Shown here: one piece after another, positions 43,624-54,270 of the stretch
Layout of the letters: the number at the start of each line of letters is the position of its first letter
How positions within the stretch are numbered: position 1 is the stretch's first letter
Source of the DNA: Thunnus maccoyii
Lineage: Eukaryota; Chordata; Actinopteri; Scombriformes; Scombridae
Length of the DNA stretch: 64,000 nt
Assembly: GCF_910596095.1 (NCBI RefSeq)
Contig: NC_056545.1
Coordinates: forward strand, 22,405,067 to 22,469,066
Direction of reading: 5' to 3'
The notes under the pieces: generated by a model
What the model was told of the DNA's origin: nothing
Seen by the model: only the letters and a program-made list of their open reading frames with translations
Database searches by the model: none
Made by a program: the position numbers and the translations under genes

Positions 43624-46600
43624 GTGAGTTTTTTTTAATTGTGCGGTTGTTGTATTATCACGTCGTCAACGTTACTGTTTCAGCCTTTTCATTTAACCTA
43701 GACTGACTGTCAACTTGTGAGCTGCATTCATTGCAACGAGTACACAATCTGTACCATAAAATAAAGATGACTCAATTTGAACTGATTGATGATTTAGCTA
43801 GTTAGTTGATACATTTTAAGTTCAGTGGCTTGACAACATAAAAAAAAAACATTAAAGAACAAACAAAGTGTCCTGTGCAAAATGTTGTTGGCCATATGTT
43901 TAGCAAATGACCATCAATATGTATGTCTCCAGGTCACGACTGTCTATAGGCTGGATTATATAGGCTGCAATACGCTATATTCGCCAAATACATTCACCAG
44001 TCTTACTGGTTCAGTCATTTTTAAAAATTTCACAACCCTAAACGTTGCTTTATGTGGTGCATTTTGTGTCGTTTTTGCGCACAGGGAAATAAATCCAGGA
44101 GGAGCCAATGAGCGGTGCTTCATTCAGTAGCTGTATGACTCATATAGTCTTATCTATAAAGAAGCCAAGTGGCAGGAGAGCAGTCCTGCTGCAGGACCGA
44201 GCTGATGTAACCCCTGAGATTCACTAGAGGCTGCTGTGGGCCATGCTTCCCAGTGCTCCCAGTCACCGTCACCACATGTACACTGATGACCACTAACACT
44301 GACACAGGCTGTTCATACTGTGCACCCAGCAGATGCTGTTTACATGACCTGGTCAGTCTGAAAACAATATCAGTAAAATCAAGAGGGTTGGCTACTCTTT
44401 TATTGACTTTTTTAATTGAGATGAAGCACATTTTGAAAATGATTTATATTAAAATTGATTCATTCTAGTTGTATTTAATTTAATTTATTAAATGCAACAT
44501 TTTTTTATAGCAGGTGCATCTTATCTAAACTATGTGTAAAAATGCACAAAAAATAGAATTGAATTCTATAAAAAAAGATAAATTGGACCAATATCAATGT
44601 TATTTTAAAGCTTATATTGGCTGATATTGATAATGCTGATCATCTCTAATTACACATTTGGCACATTCTTGGAATCAGTTTCTAATTAAGTATTGACATT
44701 TAACCACATTTTTGGTTAAGTGTATAATAAGGATGTTAACAGGAATCACCTCTGACCTCCTCCTCAAAATGTGTGATAAGGTTTTACTTGAAGCAACAAA
44801 GGTTTCATGACCTGAAAATTGGTGCATCCTCAGATTTTATTGCAGCCTTTAGGAAACTACAATGATTCACGTAACGGGGACATTTAACTCAAACAGAAAA
44901 TAAACAGCAGTATAACCAGAATAGATTTCCCTGTTTATATGCTGTACATATAATATACACTTAAATGTATTTTTGAGATACATTCCTTTAAATTATTTGC
45001 CTCAAAACTAAAAAAAAAAAACTAGTAAGAAATGTCTAAATTTAATCATTATCCTTTTTGGAAATGTATTCATATTTTCAGCAGTATGTGCTGATGCTGA
45101 ATGAAACATTAAAGCAAAAAAAAAGAAAAGGTTAAATCTAAAAGTAGATAATAAAAAGAACTTAATAACAAGTCCATTATCTTTTATTGCATCCAGTATA
45201 TGGGATGATGAGAGCATTTATCCTTCAAAACACCCTGAGGATCCTCCACGTTCCCTCTTCTATCTTTAACTGATCCCTGAAGTTGTCATAAAGCTATCTG
45301 AGAGTATGAAGCTCTTTTTAAAGGCTACTAAAAGTCTGACATTTGCCTCTTTGGTGAGTGAGTCAGCATACATTAATGATGACGTACCTTTTTCCCTCTT
45401 ACAAATACAACGTTTTAACAGCAGGAATAAACAGCAGGAGTAAACACACCATCCATCAAGAGCGTACTGTTTATTAGCCACATTATGGAGTCTTGTTTGC
45501 ACATTGTTTGGCATGACAAGCTTAGATTCAGCACTTCTACTTCAGAGGAAGCGAGCTTAAACATACAGGTACAATATTATAGAGCCACTGAATGGTTGAC
45601 ACAGGTGAGTCACCTGTAGCTGGCAGACAAGCATATGAGGACATGGAGGACTTTCAACATGGCGAATACTGAATGTTTACCTTGTGGTACCAACAAGTAA
45701 AATGGCATGAGAAACTGCTGGTGACAGTCATAATGTTACTGTATTGTTCCTTTCACAACTCAAAATGCAATGTGGGAGGGGTTGTAAAGTGGAAGCATTC
45801 ACTTACTCACAGCTCAAATAGTCACATCTTACATAATTATCCTTTGCTTTAGATTAGTTGAAGCAAATATCTGTTATTTTTATATCAACCATACTGTCAT
45901 TGATCTGTAGAATACTCTGCTATAATCTGTTAAAGAAATGTGGCATTTTTATTTGCACGCTGCAAATCAATCTGTTGTTGAATCTCCTTGTGCAAGTTCA
46001 CTACAGAGTTCAACATGGGAAAATTAAATTAGCTACAGTGCATCCTCAGTGGCTTATGTTGGAGCATTTATTATGCAATTACTGTAAAGTATGTAAACCA
46101 TTCAGCTGACATCACCACATGCTATGATGCTGTTGCCACCGAGTTAATCACTGAGACATCCTCAGACCTCAGAGCTGACATACAGTATGTTTCAGGCCAT
46201 TATGCTGGATATTGAAGGGAATCAGAGCAGTTGCTGTGTTTCAAATGAAGCACGTATTGCAATCTGAGAGAAACAAGGGTGAAAATATCTCCATTTATAC
46301 GTATTTGTTTGGCTGCATTTGTGCATCTGACACTTTCAGGAGAAGAGGAAAACAAAAAGGCAAATGCCAAGTCTTCGAAGGCATAGACTTTTGAGTAAAC
46401 AAATGAGTCAAAAATATACTCAGGCAGAGGGATGTAGACAAGGCGCTGGGATGATGCAGACAACGTGTAAAGAAAAAACACATTGCCATTTGAAAAGGGC
46501 ATCCTGCACAGAAAACAAAAGGGCACAACTAATGGATTATGTTGCTCTAGAAAGATAAACAGTTTTTTTTTTAAGGTTGCATTATGTTTTCTAATCTGTT

Positions 46601-46624
46601 GTACTGCTTCAGTCTTTCATACAG
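43624..46624 (+). other. Presumed intron 1 of tent5d
   Basis: Three kilobases between the donor at 43624 and the acceptor at 46624. AT-rich, with no supported gene. The short open frames are unlike known proteins. The patch AATATCAATGTTATTTTAAA at 44591 followed by ATATTGGCTGATATTGATAA may be a remnant of the hAT-like MITE seen at 6086. Confidence 0.5.
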
Positions 46625-46633
46625 GTGAGAATT

Positions 46634-48970
46634 ATGGAGCTTCAAACTGAGAAGAGGTTCCACAACTTGACCCTCGAGCAGGTCCAGGCTCTGGACAAAG
46701 TCTTGACTGAGGTGATCCCCATCCACGGACGAGGGAATTTTCCTACATTGCAGGTGAGAGCGAAAGACATCATTCGTGTGGTGAAGGATCGGCTGGTGGA
46801 AAGAGACATCCAGGTTAGAGATATACGCCTTAATGGCGCCACTGCCAGCCATGTCCTGGTGAGGGATAACGGCCTGGGCTACAGAGACTTAGACATCATT
46901 TTTGGAGTGGAGCTGCCCAGGCAAGAGGACTTCCAGGTGATTAAGGAGGTGGTGCTAGGCAGCCTAAGAGACCTCCTCCCTTGTGGAGTTAACAGACGGA
47001 AGATCACCTGCCTGACAATGAAGGAAGCATATGTGCAAAAGATGGTCAAAGTTTTCAATGAGCATGACAGATGGAGCCTTATCTCACTGTCTAACAACAA
47101 AGCTAAAACCGTGGGGCTTAGATTTGTTAGTGCCCTTCGAAGACAGTTTGAGTTCAGTGTGGACTCCTTCCAGATCATATTAGATCGCATGCTGGAGTCC
47201 TACTGGGAGACTGAAAGGAGACAAGGAGGAAAGTTGGCATTGAATGCTCAGAATTTGTCAAAAAGACACAATGAGGATGAAAAAAAAGCTCGAGAGCAAA
47301 CAAGCATCCCTCAGGTTGCTGCAGGGGATAGCGAAAAAGACTCAGGAAAGGCAGCCGGTGGAGAAAGTCCATCTCAGGATGAAGCAGTTACTGTGCTTGA
47401 GAAAGAGCTTCCACATACACAGGCTGAGCATGAAGATGGAAAGCATGACGCACAGCAGGAACCTGAGGGCATTAGCTCAAAGCTAACATCTCGGCAGGAG
47501 GAAGGGGAAGTGGATGGCATAGAGGATGTTCATTCAGAGGAGGACATTGTTTTTGAGCTATGTGGAGAAAATGGCGAAGAGAAAGGAGAGTTTCACAGCG
47601 ATTATCCTTTAGTTTCATCCCCTAAAACGTTATTCACAGATGTCAGGAATCCGCTGATGATGCATGCATGTTTAAAGCTTCAGAGTAAAGAAGAGCTATC
47701 AGAGTCACAAATTTCCCAGACAGCATCCACAGAGCATACGGAAAATTCAGCCCCGCAGGAACGAGTCCATTGTGAAGAAATTACTCAGTTTAAAGTAGAC
47801 GCTGCTGTCTGCAGAACTGAAAATACTGCAAACCTACAAGATCCACATCTTGAATTCTCCTTTCCTCCCCCAGCTAAGAAAACTTGCAGCACATCACAGG
47901 ATATTGTACCAGACTATTGCCCCTCGCCAAAATTGCAAAGAAAAATGTCTCGGAAAATGCTCAGTAAGCCACAACAACTCCCTGAGAAATGGTCTTTACT
48001 GACTGATTTGTCAGATCTTACAACACAGCTGTTCCCACCGATAGAAATACCCAAACCACTTCAGCCAAAGCCTCCTTTACCGGACAGCGCTAAAGTTAAT
48101 TGCTCAAATGTACCAGGCTCCATGCAGGAGACCTTTGAGGGCACAGACACCCTCACAGTTCCCACATACAGTCCAGCCAGCACACCTCAGGGTGGGACTG
48201 ACTCAAATGAAACCATAGAACAAACTGTTAAGCCAAAACACTCGAAGAAGCCTCCCGATTCAGAGATTCCAAGCCACACATGTGCAGCAAACATCCCCAC
48301 ACAGCCTCAGGTTGATGAGCAGAGACATGAGCTGGCAGACACCGTCCCAAACAGCAGTGGGTTGAGCTCATGGGCCGGGGCGGCAGGGGAGTCCACCATC
48401 ACTGTGGAAGCAGAGTGCATGTACGGAGACTTTGAGCAGGCGATGGACCACCTCCGCCACCGCCTCATTGCCACCCACAACCCAGAGGAGATCCGAGGAG
48501 GGGGCCTGCTGAAGTACAGCGACCTGTTGGTGAGGAACTTCAGGCCAGCCAGCGAGACAGAGATCAAGTCCTTGGAGCGATACATGTGCTCCCGCTTCTT
48601 CATTGACTTCCCTGACGTGAGCGAGCAACAGCGGAAGATTGAGGCGTACCTGCAGTGCCATTTCATCGGCAACGAGGAGGCGAGCAAGTACGACTACCTG
48701 ATGACCCTGCGGCGCGTGATAGACGAGAGCACGGTGTGTTTGATGGGACATGAGAGGAGACAGACGCTCAATATGATCACAGTCCTGGCCCTGAGGGTGT
48801 TGGGCGAGCAGAACGCCATCCCCAACACAGCCAACGTCACCTGTTTCTATCAGCCGGCTCCTTACATGACAGAGCCGATTTACAGCAGCTACTTCATCAC
48901 CCAGGCCCAGCCCCCGCTTGTCTACCACCCCTACCCTCTCCATGTCCACATGCAGACTGGCCTGGTGTAG
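46634..48970 (+). CDS. tent5d: Terminal nucleotidyltransferase 5D (FAM46D) with large internal insertion
   Basis: A single exon encodes 778 residues; human TENT5D has 389. The start is the ATG at 46634, since the upstream in-frame GTG abuts the acceptor at 46624. TENT5 proteins are non-canonical poly(A) polymerases that lengthen tails of chosen mRNAs. Residues 1-197 are the N-terminal catalytic half (HNLTLEQVQALDKVLTEVIP; GYRDLDIIF with the metal-binding D85 and D87; RRQFEFSVDSFQI). Residues about 591-778 are the C-terminal half (GDFEQAMDHL; EEIRGGGLLKYSDLLVRNF; ESTVCLMGHERRQTLN; CFYQPAPY). The tail ending YHPYPLHVHMQTGLV recalls human TENT5D, not A-C. Between them lie about 390 residues rich in Glu, Ser, Pro, Gln and Lys without known domains. 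The Gly-Ser pair of the nucleotidyltransferase motif is Gly68-Ala69. Neighbouring brwd3 matches human Xq21 order. Whether the enzyme is active is not known. Confidence 0.88.
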   Translation: MELQTEKRFHNLTLEQVQALDKVLTEVIPIHGRGNFPTLQVRAKDIIRVVKDRLVERDIQVRDIRLNGATASHVLVRDNGLGYRDLDIIFGVELPRQEDFQVIKEVVLGSLRDLLPCGVNRRKITCLTMKEAYVQKMVKVFNEHDRWSLISLSNNKAKTVGLRFVSALRRQFEFSVDSFQIILDRMLESYWETERRQGGKLALNAQNLSKRHNEDEKKAREQTSIPQVAAGDSEKDSGKAAGGESPSQDEAVTVLEKELPHTQAEHEDGKHDAQQEPEGISSKLTSRQEEGEVDGIEDVHSEEDIVFELCGENGEEKGEFHSDYPLVSSPKTLFTDVRNPLMMHACLKLQSKEELSESQISQTASTEHTENSAPQERVHCEEITQFKVDAAVCRTENTANLQDPHLEFSFPPPAKKTCSTSQDIVPDYCPSPKLQRKMSRKMLSKPQQLPEKWSLLTDLSDLTTQLFPPIEIPKPLQPKPPLPDSAKVNCSNVPGSMQETFEGTDTLTVPTYSPASTPQGGTDSNETIEQTVKPKHSKKPPDSEIPSHTCAANIPTQPQVDEQRHELADTVPNSSGLSSWAGAAGESTITVEAECMYGDFEQAMDHLRHRLIATHNPEEIRGGGLLKYSDLLVRNFRPASETEIKSLERYMCSRFFIDFPDVSEQQRKIEAYLQCHFIGNEEASKYDYLMTLRRVIDESTVCLMGHERRQTLNMITVLALRVLGEQNAIPNTANVTCFYQPAPYMTEPIYSSYFITQAQPPLVYHPYPLHVHMQTGLV

Positions 48971-50039
48971 CTACAGTGACATGCCCACAGGGAGGCATGA
49001 AGGCTACTTTCAGCATGGTGCTCTGCAAGCAGAGGCACAAATGGAAGTTTTAACAACAACAGGCAACCACGGGCGCAGTGTTGTTTAATGCTTTGAAATC
49101 CCTCCTGATTATGACATGAAAGATCACGAAAGGTCAGAACTGAAAGGGGTCTGGATGCAAAGCATGTCACCCTTTCGAGATGAAGACTTTTGAAAAGGAA
49201 AGAATCGCTAAGAGCCCACTTTTCAGAAAGCTCAGAGAGAGGATTTCAATGAACCTGAGGGACTTTGTTTCTGGTTGTTTCAGCTCCGTTTTGGCGGGGC
49301 TCTGTACCAGTCACCCTCCCCTGTTGAGGAGAATGTGATAATGTAATGTGATGATTCTCTATGGCTAGAAGATAAACTCATCTAACATATAAAAACATAA
49401 TCTATGAATCACCTGTTGGCAGCAAACATCTTGATTTGGTTAAAGTTTGAATAATGATAAATCCTTAATGTATCTGAGGGGTTAAAACCCCATATAGCTG
49501 TTTTGTGAATCATCATTCTCTGTGGATTAAATTTCAGCACGTAGTTGTATTCACTGTATAGAAATATGACACCGTTTTCTGAGGGCACACATTCTCAAAT
49601 TAGCTGTGGTGATATTGTCAGTTCTGTATTTGTGAATGTAAACACCTGATTTCAAAGGTATAACTGAGATCCAAGGTTGAGTTTAATTAGGGACTGTATG
49701 CAAATTATTGAGGTGGTGAACTTTATAACTTTATTCACCTTGTAAAAAAGCAAAACTCTCCAGAGTTGCCTGCCTTTTTTCTTTAAACCTTCCTCTTGAT
49801 TTAAAAAAAACCCTGCAAGATCTTCCCCACAACAATTCAAAATAATATAACATTGTGTTAAATTGGTACAACATGCAAACCTGAATTATATCTTAATGGA
49901 ACTTCTGATGTGTGTTTGAGAAAGTGCACCTTTATTAACCACCAAGTTAAAGTTGTGTTTTATGTAACTATTTATTAACTATTAACTATATTGAAAAGAA
50001 GGCTGAAGTAAAATATTATAGACCATCCCCTACTCTCCC

Positions 50040-50815
50040 AAAAAAGTCAGGTTACCCTACCATTTTTTTGCTCATATGTGACTCAGATCTGTTTGAACAG
50101 CACAAATCACATCAAATCTGATCTGTTCGATTCTGATTTGGACCACTGTCATATGTGGTCCTAAATCAGATACAGGTCTGATTTTTTGCAATGCAACCTC
50201 AGTCTGAACAGTCATATTGGAATTTATATGACCTTTACATCACTCCAGACAATACAACCTGACTACTACACGCTTTCTCGGTGAGATGGGTCACCTGAAC
50301 TGAGTGTCCTGCTGTGAGATTCTTGTGGAGAAGAGCTGACAGATGTAGTTAAAAGTAGCCCCTTGACTTCCTGAAATATTGGATGAAATCTGTTTCTGTG
50401 AAGCCATTCATCTCATCATTTCCACCACTCCTGTCTCCGACTCCACATCCACACACACCTCCGTACAGAAGTAGCAGCCATTGCTCCACAAAAAGGCAAA
50501 ATTAAAAATTTGGCTCTCTTTCTCCTCATGCTCGTCCTCGTTATCATCCGCTCACAAATTCACTGGCTTCCACTGCTCAGTAACTTATAAATGAAACTGT
50601 AAACGCTGACCTCAGCGGCCTCATACGACAGTGTGCTGCGTGTGTTATTGTTCTTTTGGGCATGCGGGTCATTTCAGGACCGTGACCAGTTCACACTGGA
50701 ATCTGATATTGGCCACATTTATAAAAATGATGTTAACAGCCAGACAAAAAAAACGCATCTGAACAATAAATCCAATTTGAACACTAAGGCTTTCATTATG
50801 AACGTATCCTTTCAA
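50040..50815. mobile_element. Non-autonomous DNA transposon (MITE)
   Basis: The left part reads TTTTTTGCTCATATGTGACT, then GGACCACTGTCATATGTGGT and AAATCAGATACAGGTCTGAT. The right part ends AACACTAAGGCTTTCATTAT, then GAACGTATCC. I recognise this pattern as a common fish MITE with subterminal TCTGAT/ATCAGA repeats. No transposase is present. Borders are approximate. Confidence 0.5.
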
Positions 50816-51760
50816 TTCCCTTCCCCTTTCTGATCCCTCATTCCCTAATAACTTTCCAACAGTCCCTCAGACTATTGAACAAAACCCAGATTTGCTCTGT
50901 TAACAATCAGAGACAGGTGTTAAGGTCTTAGGAGGTGTTTAGTTGTGCTTTTGCATTGTAATAATTTTGACTTTTTGCTTGGAATTGTGCCCGTATCTCC
51001 CTGAATCCACCCTGCATTTTGTCAGTGTCAAATCAATTCTCTTATTCCTCATCAGCATTACAAGGATTTGCCTCCTAATGGCAATACAAAGAAAGTCTCG
51101 GCTGCCTTGTTTTTCGTTTGGGACAAAATATGTTCATAGAGTGAACAGCTGAAAATGCAGAAAGCATGATGAGTTCTATTTTGTAACAGATTTTCCCCTC
51201 AAAGTGGCCATTCCCATCCTCAACGTGCTGAACAGATTCCCTGTGTGTAATTACATGGTGACTGTTGTTTGTTGTAGTGGACATAGTGGATGTCAATTCT
51301 GTCTGAGTTTTCCATTGTGTGCAAAAATGTTACTGCACATTTAAATTATTCAAGCAGTACGATGCAGCCAGCAGCTATTGCACTCTGTCCCTGTGTGTTT
51401 GTTCATTGCGTATGCATAGTGTGCTCGGTATTATAAAAAACAAAACAAATTTAAAAAAGGACAATGTAAGCACAGGTTAGCGTATGTGGGCTGCTCACAC
51501 TAATTCTGAGACTGAAGCACAATGTAAATGCACATAGCTGTTGTTGAGTAATGAAGGTGTTTCCGACATGCTTGTGATTAAGTACTGAAGACATCTAAAA
51601 TACTGCGTGCAGTAGTGCCATATGTAGCTTTACAGTGATTGTATCTATCTTGAGACTTTGGGTTTATTGTGTGTCATTAAGGAACTGTTTCACCAGTAAA
51701 GAAATCAAAGTATTCCTGTTTAATGATATCTAGTTGCTCAGTTTGTTGTGTTATTGTGAT

Positions 51761-51766
51761 AATAAA
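51761..51766 (+). terminator. tent5d: Poly(A) signal AATAAA of tent5d
   Basis: Canonical hexamer followed after about 15-25 bases by T/GT-rich sequence (GCTTTTTGTCTGG). Confidence 0.45.
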
Positions 51767-51785
51767 TATAACACAACAGCTTTTT

Positions 51786-54244
51786 GTCTGGAGTCTTCTC
51801 TTGGTGGTCACATTTTGACAAATGCTGACCGAGAACCACAGGGGTTATTAAAGGTCACACATCTTTCAGTCTGTCTTGAAATTCCCTGAACTCCCACTAC
51901 TGAAGACACGTTGTCACAGTTGTGTCTTCATTAAACTGCAGGGCTGGTCATATGTATCATCTCTGCACGCGTTTTCAATTAAATTATGGAGCATAATCAC
52001 ATCTGCAGTGTTACTATGAGCAACTTCACGTTTTACTAGATCGTCTCTGGCATTGTCATTATTATCAAATGTAGGTTTCTTGGTGCCATGACAACATTAT
52101 TGGCATGCAAGGGACACAAATGTTGTTTTTTTTTTACAGGCAACTTTGTAGTAAATACTTGGAAAAGTTGGAATTAATATTTGTGTCTTTATACGCACGT
52201 ATGACTTAAGATGATAACTGAGGTGTTAAATTTAAACTCACTTTCAAACACTCTCATACAAACTCATAAATGCATCACAAGTGGACATGATACAGCTTTT
52301 CTTCTCACTAAATAAAGACTGAAACTTACCTTTGATCCAAAGCTTCCTTTCTGATTATGTAAAATAAATAAAAAACTTAAGTCCTTCCAATCAGGTCAGT
52401 TTGTAGCATTTGGATTTGTGGAGCTGCTGTTTTCAGCCAATCCAGTGTGGTTCAGAATGATTATTCTTATAAGTTAATTGCATTTCATCTCCAAATAACC
52501 AAGTGGGTAAGAGTTACGATTATAACCTGTTGATGGTCAAAGCATTATAGTTATAGTTGGAACTGCAAAAATATTTGCAGTTCTGCTCCATTCATTGCAA
52601 AGCCTGCATGCTTGGTCAGCCTGTACGCCCACTGTCCTGCTGCTACTCTTCAATACTGACATATGAATATCCTGCTCTTAAAGGACAGGTTCACAGTTTT
52701 TTAAGTTTGTCTTAAAACATCGGTCAGGTGCCCAAATGAACACTGATACTGGTATTTTTCTTGCTGTAATCATTCATCATGTTCATACTGGCCATTAAAA
52801 GATCCCTTCCTAATGCACTTACACTGTGATGGGGGACAAAATCCACAGCCCTTGTTTTGTGCAAAAATGTTTTTAAAAGTTTATCTGAAGCATATAGTTA
52901 GTCAAATAAAATGGATATCCTGCACAGTCACAGTCTTTTAATTAAAAATTTCCGTCTTTGTGTTTCCTCGGAGAGTGTTTAACTTTTAGCTAGCTGCAGT
53001 GGAAGGATCGTAAAAAAAAAAAAAAAAAGAGGGAATTTGGCACTAAAAGACAGTAACTTTGGAAGATATCCCCTGATTTGACTGATTTGGATGGCTAAGC
53101 TTTACATTAGCTTCAGATAAACTTTTAAATACTTTTTTGCACAAAACAAGGGCTGTGGGTTTTGTCCCACATCACTTACATAAGGGAAGGATTAGGAAAA
53201 GATCTTTAAATAGCCAACATAAACAAGAGGAATGATTACAGTGAGGCTGTTGTTTTAAGACAGACTTGGAAATTGTGAATCTATCTTTTAAGTACACTGA
53301 AGACACTTGGAAACTGATATTAAGCTTCAGCTTCACCTCTTTGCACAAAAAATGGTACATGAGACAGCTGTCTTATTTTGGATCATGTGAAGGTTGATGA
53401 GTGTGTTTATAAAGATTATACACACTCTTCTAGTAACACGACTGAGGCGTTCCACTGCTGATAAACCAGATGTTTTACAAAGCACCACTTGTCTTTTGCT
53501 TCATTTATACATAGACAATATAATCCTAATCCTGGAACTATTTTTAATCCTGGAGAAATATACTGTAGAGCACATGCAGTCTTTGCCTGAACCAGAACAT
53601 GTGCACACTGTGATCCATATTGATATTATCAGCACTGCAGAATCCAAACTAATTGGGGCTGATTTTCATTTTTCACTTGACACATATTTGCAATCAGGGT
53701 GTTTCTGGTGTCCATAACTGTTTAACAATTACAAAACACAGCTCCTTTAGACCTGTCACCTTTTCACCGAACCGCACACATGCAACAGACTTGGCTTTGC
53801 CCCCTTGGCGTCCTTCAAAGTGACCTTTACCACTTCCTTGATCACTACATTGATCCTCCAGCATCTCTGCAGTTTCTAGGTGTGGCAGAGCATGGTGCGT
53901 CACAGCTCAACCTTGTTTGTTCCTCGTCTGACTCACCCCAGCTTTCAGCACATTATGCAGTTAGGCAGTTGCAAATGTTAGAGTCGGGTTTACGACTGTC
54001 TATCACGGTTGCTAATATTCTGAAACTACTGAATCTTTGCCTTGGGTACATTTTCACGATCCATCATAAAGACTACAGATGACTCAGTCCCAGTCCCTCA
54101 AGTTGTAATATCGGCTGCATTTAAATGGATAGAAAACGATTTATGTGGGTGAAAATCGACCAACAGTTGAGCCTTTTGAGAAAATGTGACATTAAAAATA
54201 TTTTAAAATGAAATCTAAGCAGCAGACCAAAATGAACAAATTCA
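51786..54244. other. Spacer between convergent tent5d and brwd3
   Basis: No gene is supported apart from the foldback MITE inside it. The 100-codon frame at 53780-54082 and its antisense neighbour resemble nothing I know. Confidence 0.45.
52678..53291. mobile_element. Foldback MITE, copy C (614 bp)
   Basis: Starts TTAAAGGACAGGTTCACAG and ends GTGAATCTATCTTTTAA, so TTAA flanks both sides. Arms contain CATCGGTCAGGTGCCCAAAT and, inverted, AAGAGGAATGATTACAGTGA-type sequence. The middle resembles that of copy B, including GAGGGAATTT and a poly(A) run at 53011-53028. Confidence 0.75.
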
Positions 54245-54264
54245 TTTTTAAGAGAAATCACAAT

Positions 54265-54270
54265 TTTATT
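54265..54270 (-). terminator. brwd3: Poly(A) signal AATAAA of brwd3
   Basis: TTTATT on the plus strand, 2.2 kb after the stop codon. It is the best signal on this strand before the foldback element. Confidence 0.4.

Larger units (their letters stand above)
48971..51785 (+). other. tent5d: tent5d 3' untranslated region
   Basis: Follows the TAG stop to an AATAAA at 51761-51766. About 2.8 kb, long but usual for this family. A MITE occupies 50040-50815. No coding frame is supported. An earlier end cannot be excluded. Confidence 0.45.

Noticed and set aside
46625-46633. Start of tent5d at the GTG of 46625
   Set aside because: That codon directly abuts the splice acceptor CAG at 46624; eukaryotic initiation and the human N-terminus favour the ATG at 46634.
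48368-48949. 193-codon open frame antisense to tent5d
   Set aside because: Shadow of the conserved C-terminal half of TENT5D, with no similarity to any family I know.
53694-54082. Frames of 69-100 codons between tent5d and brwd3
   Set aside because: Both strands are open over the same bases, neither resembles a known protein, and they sit between two 3' ends.
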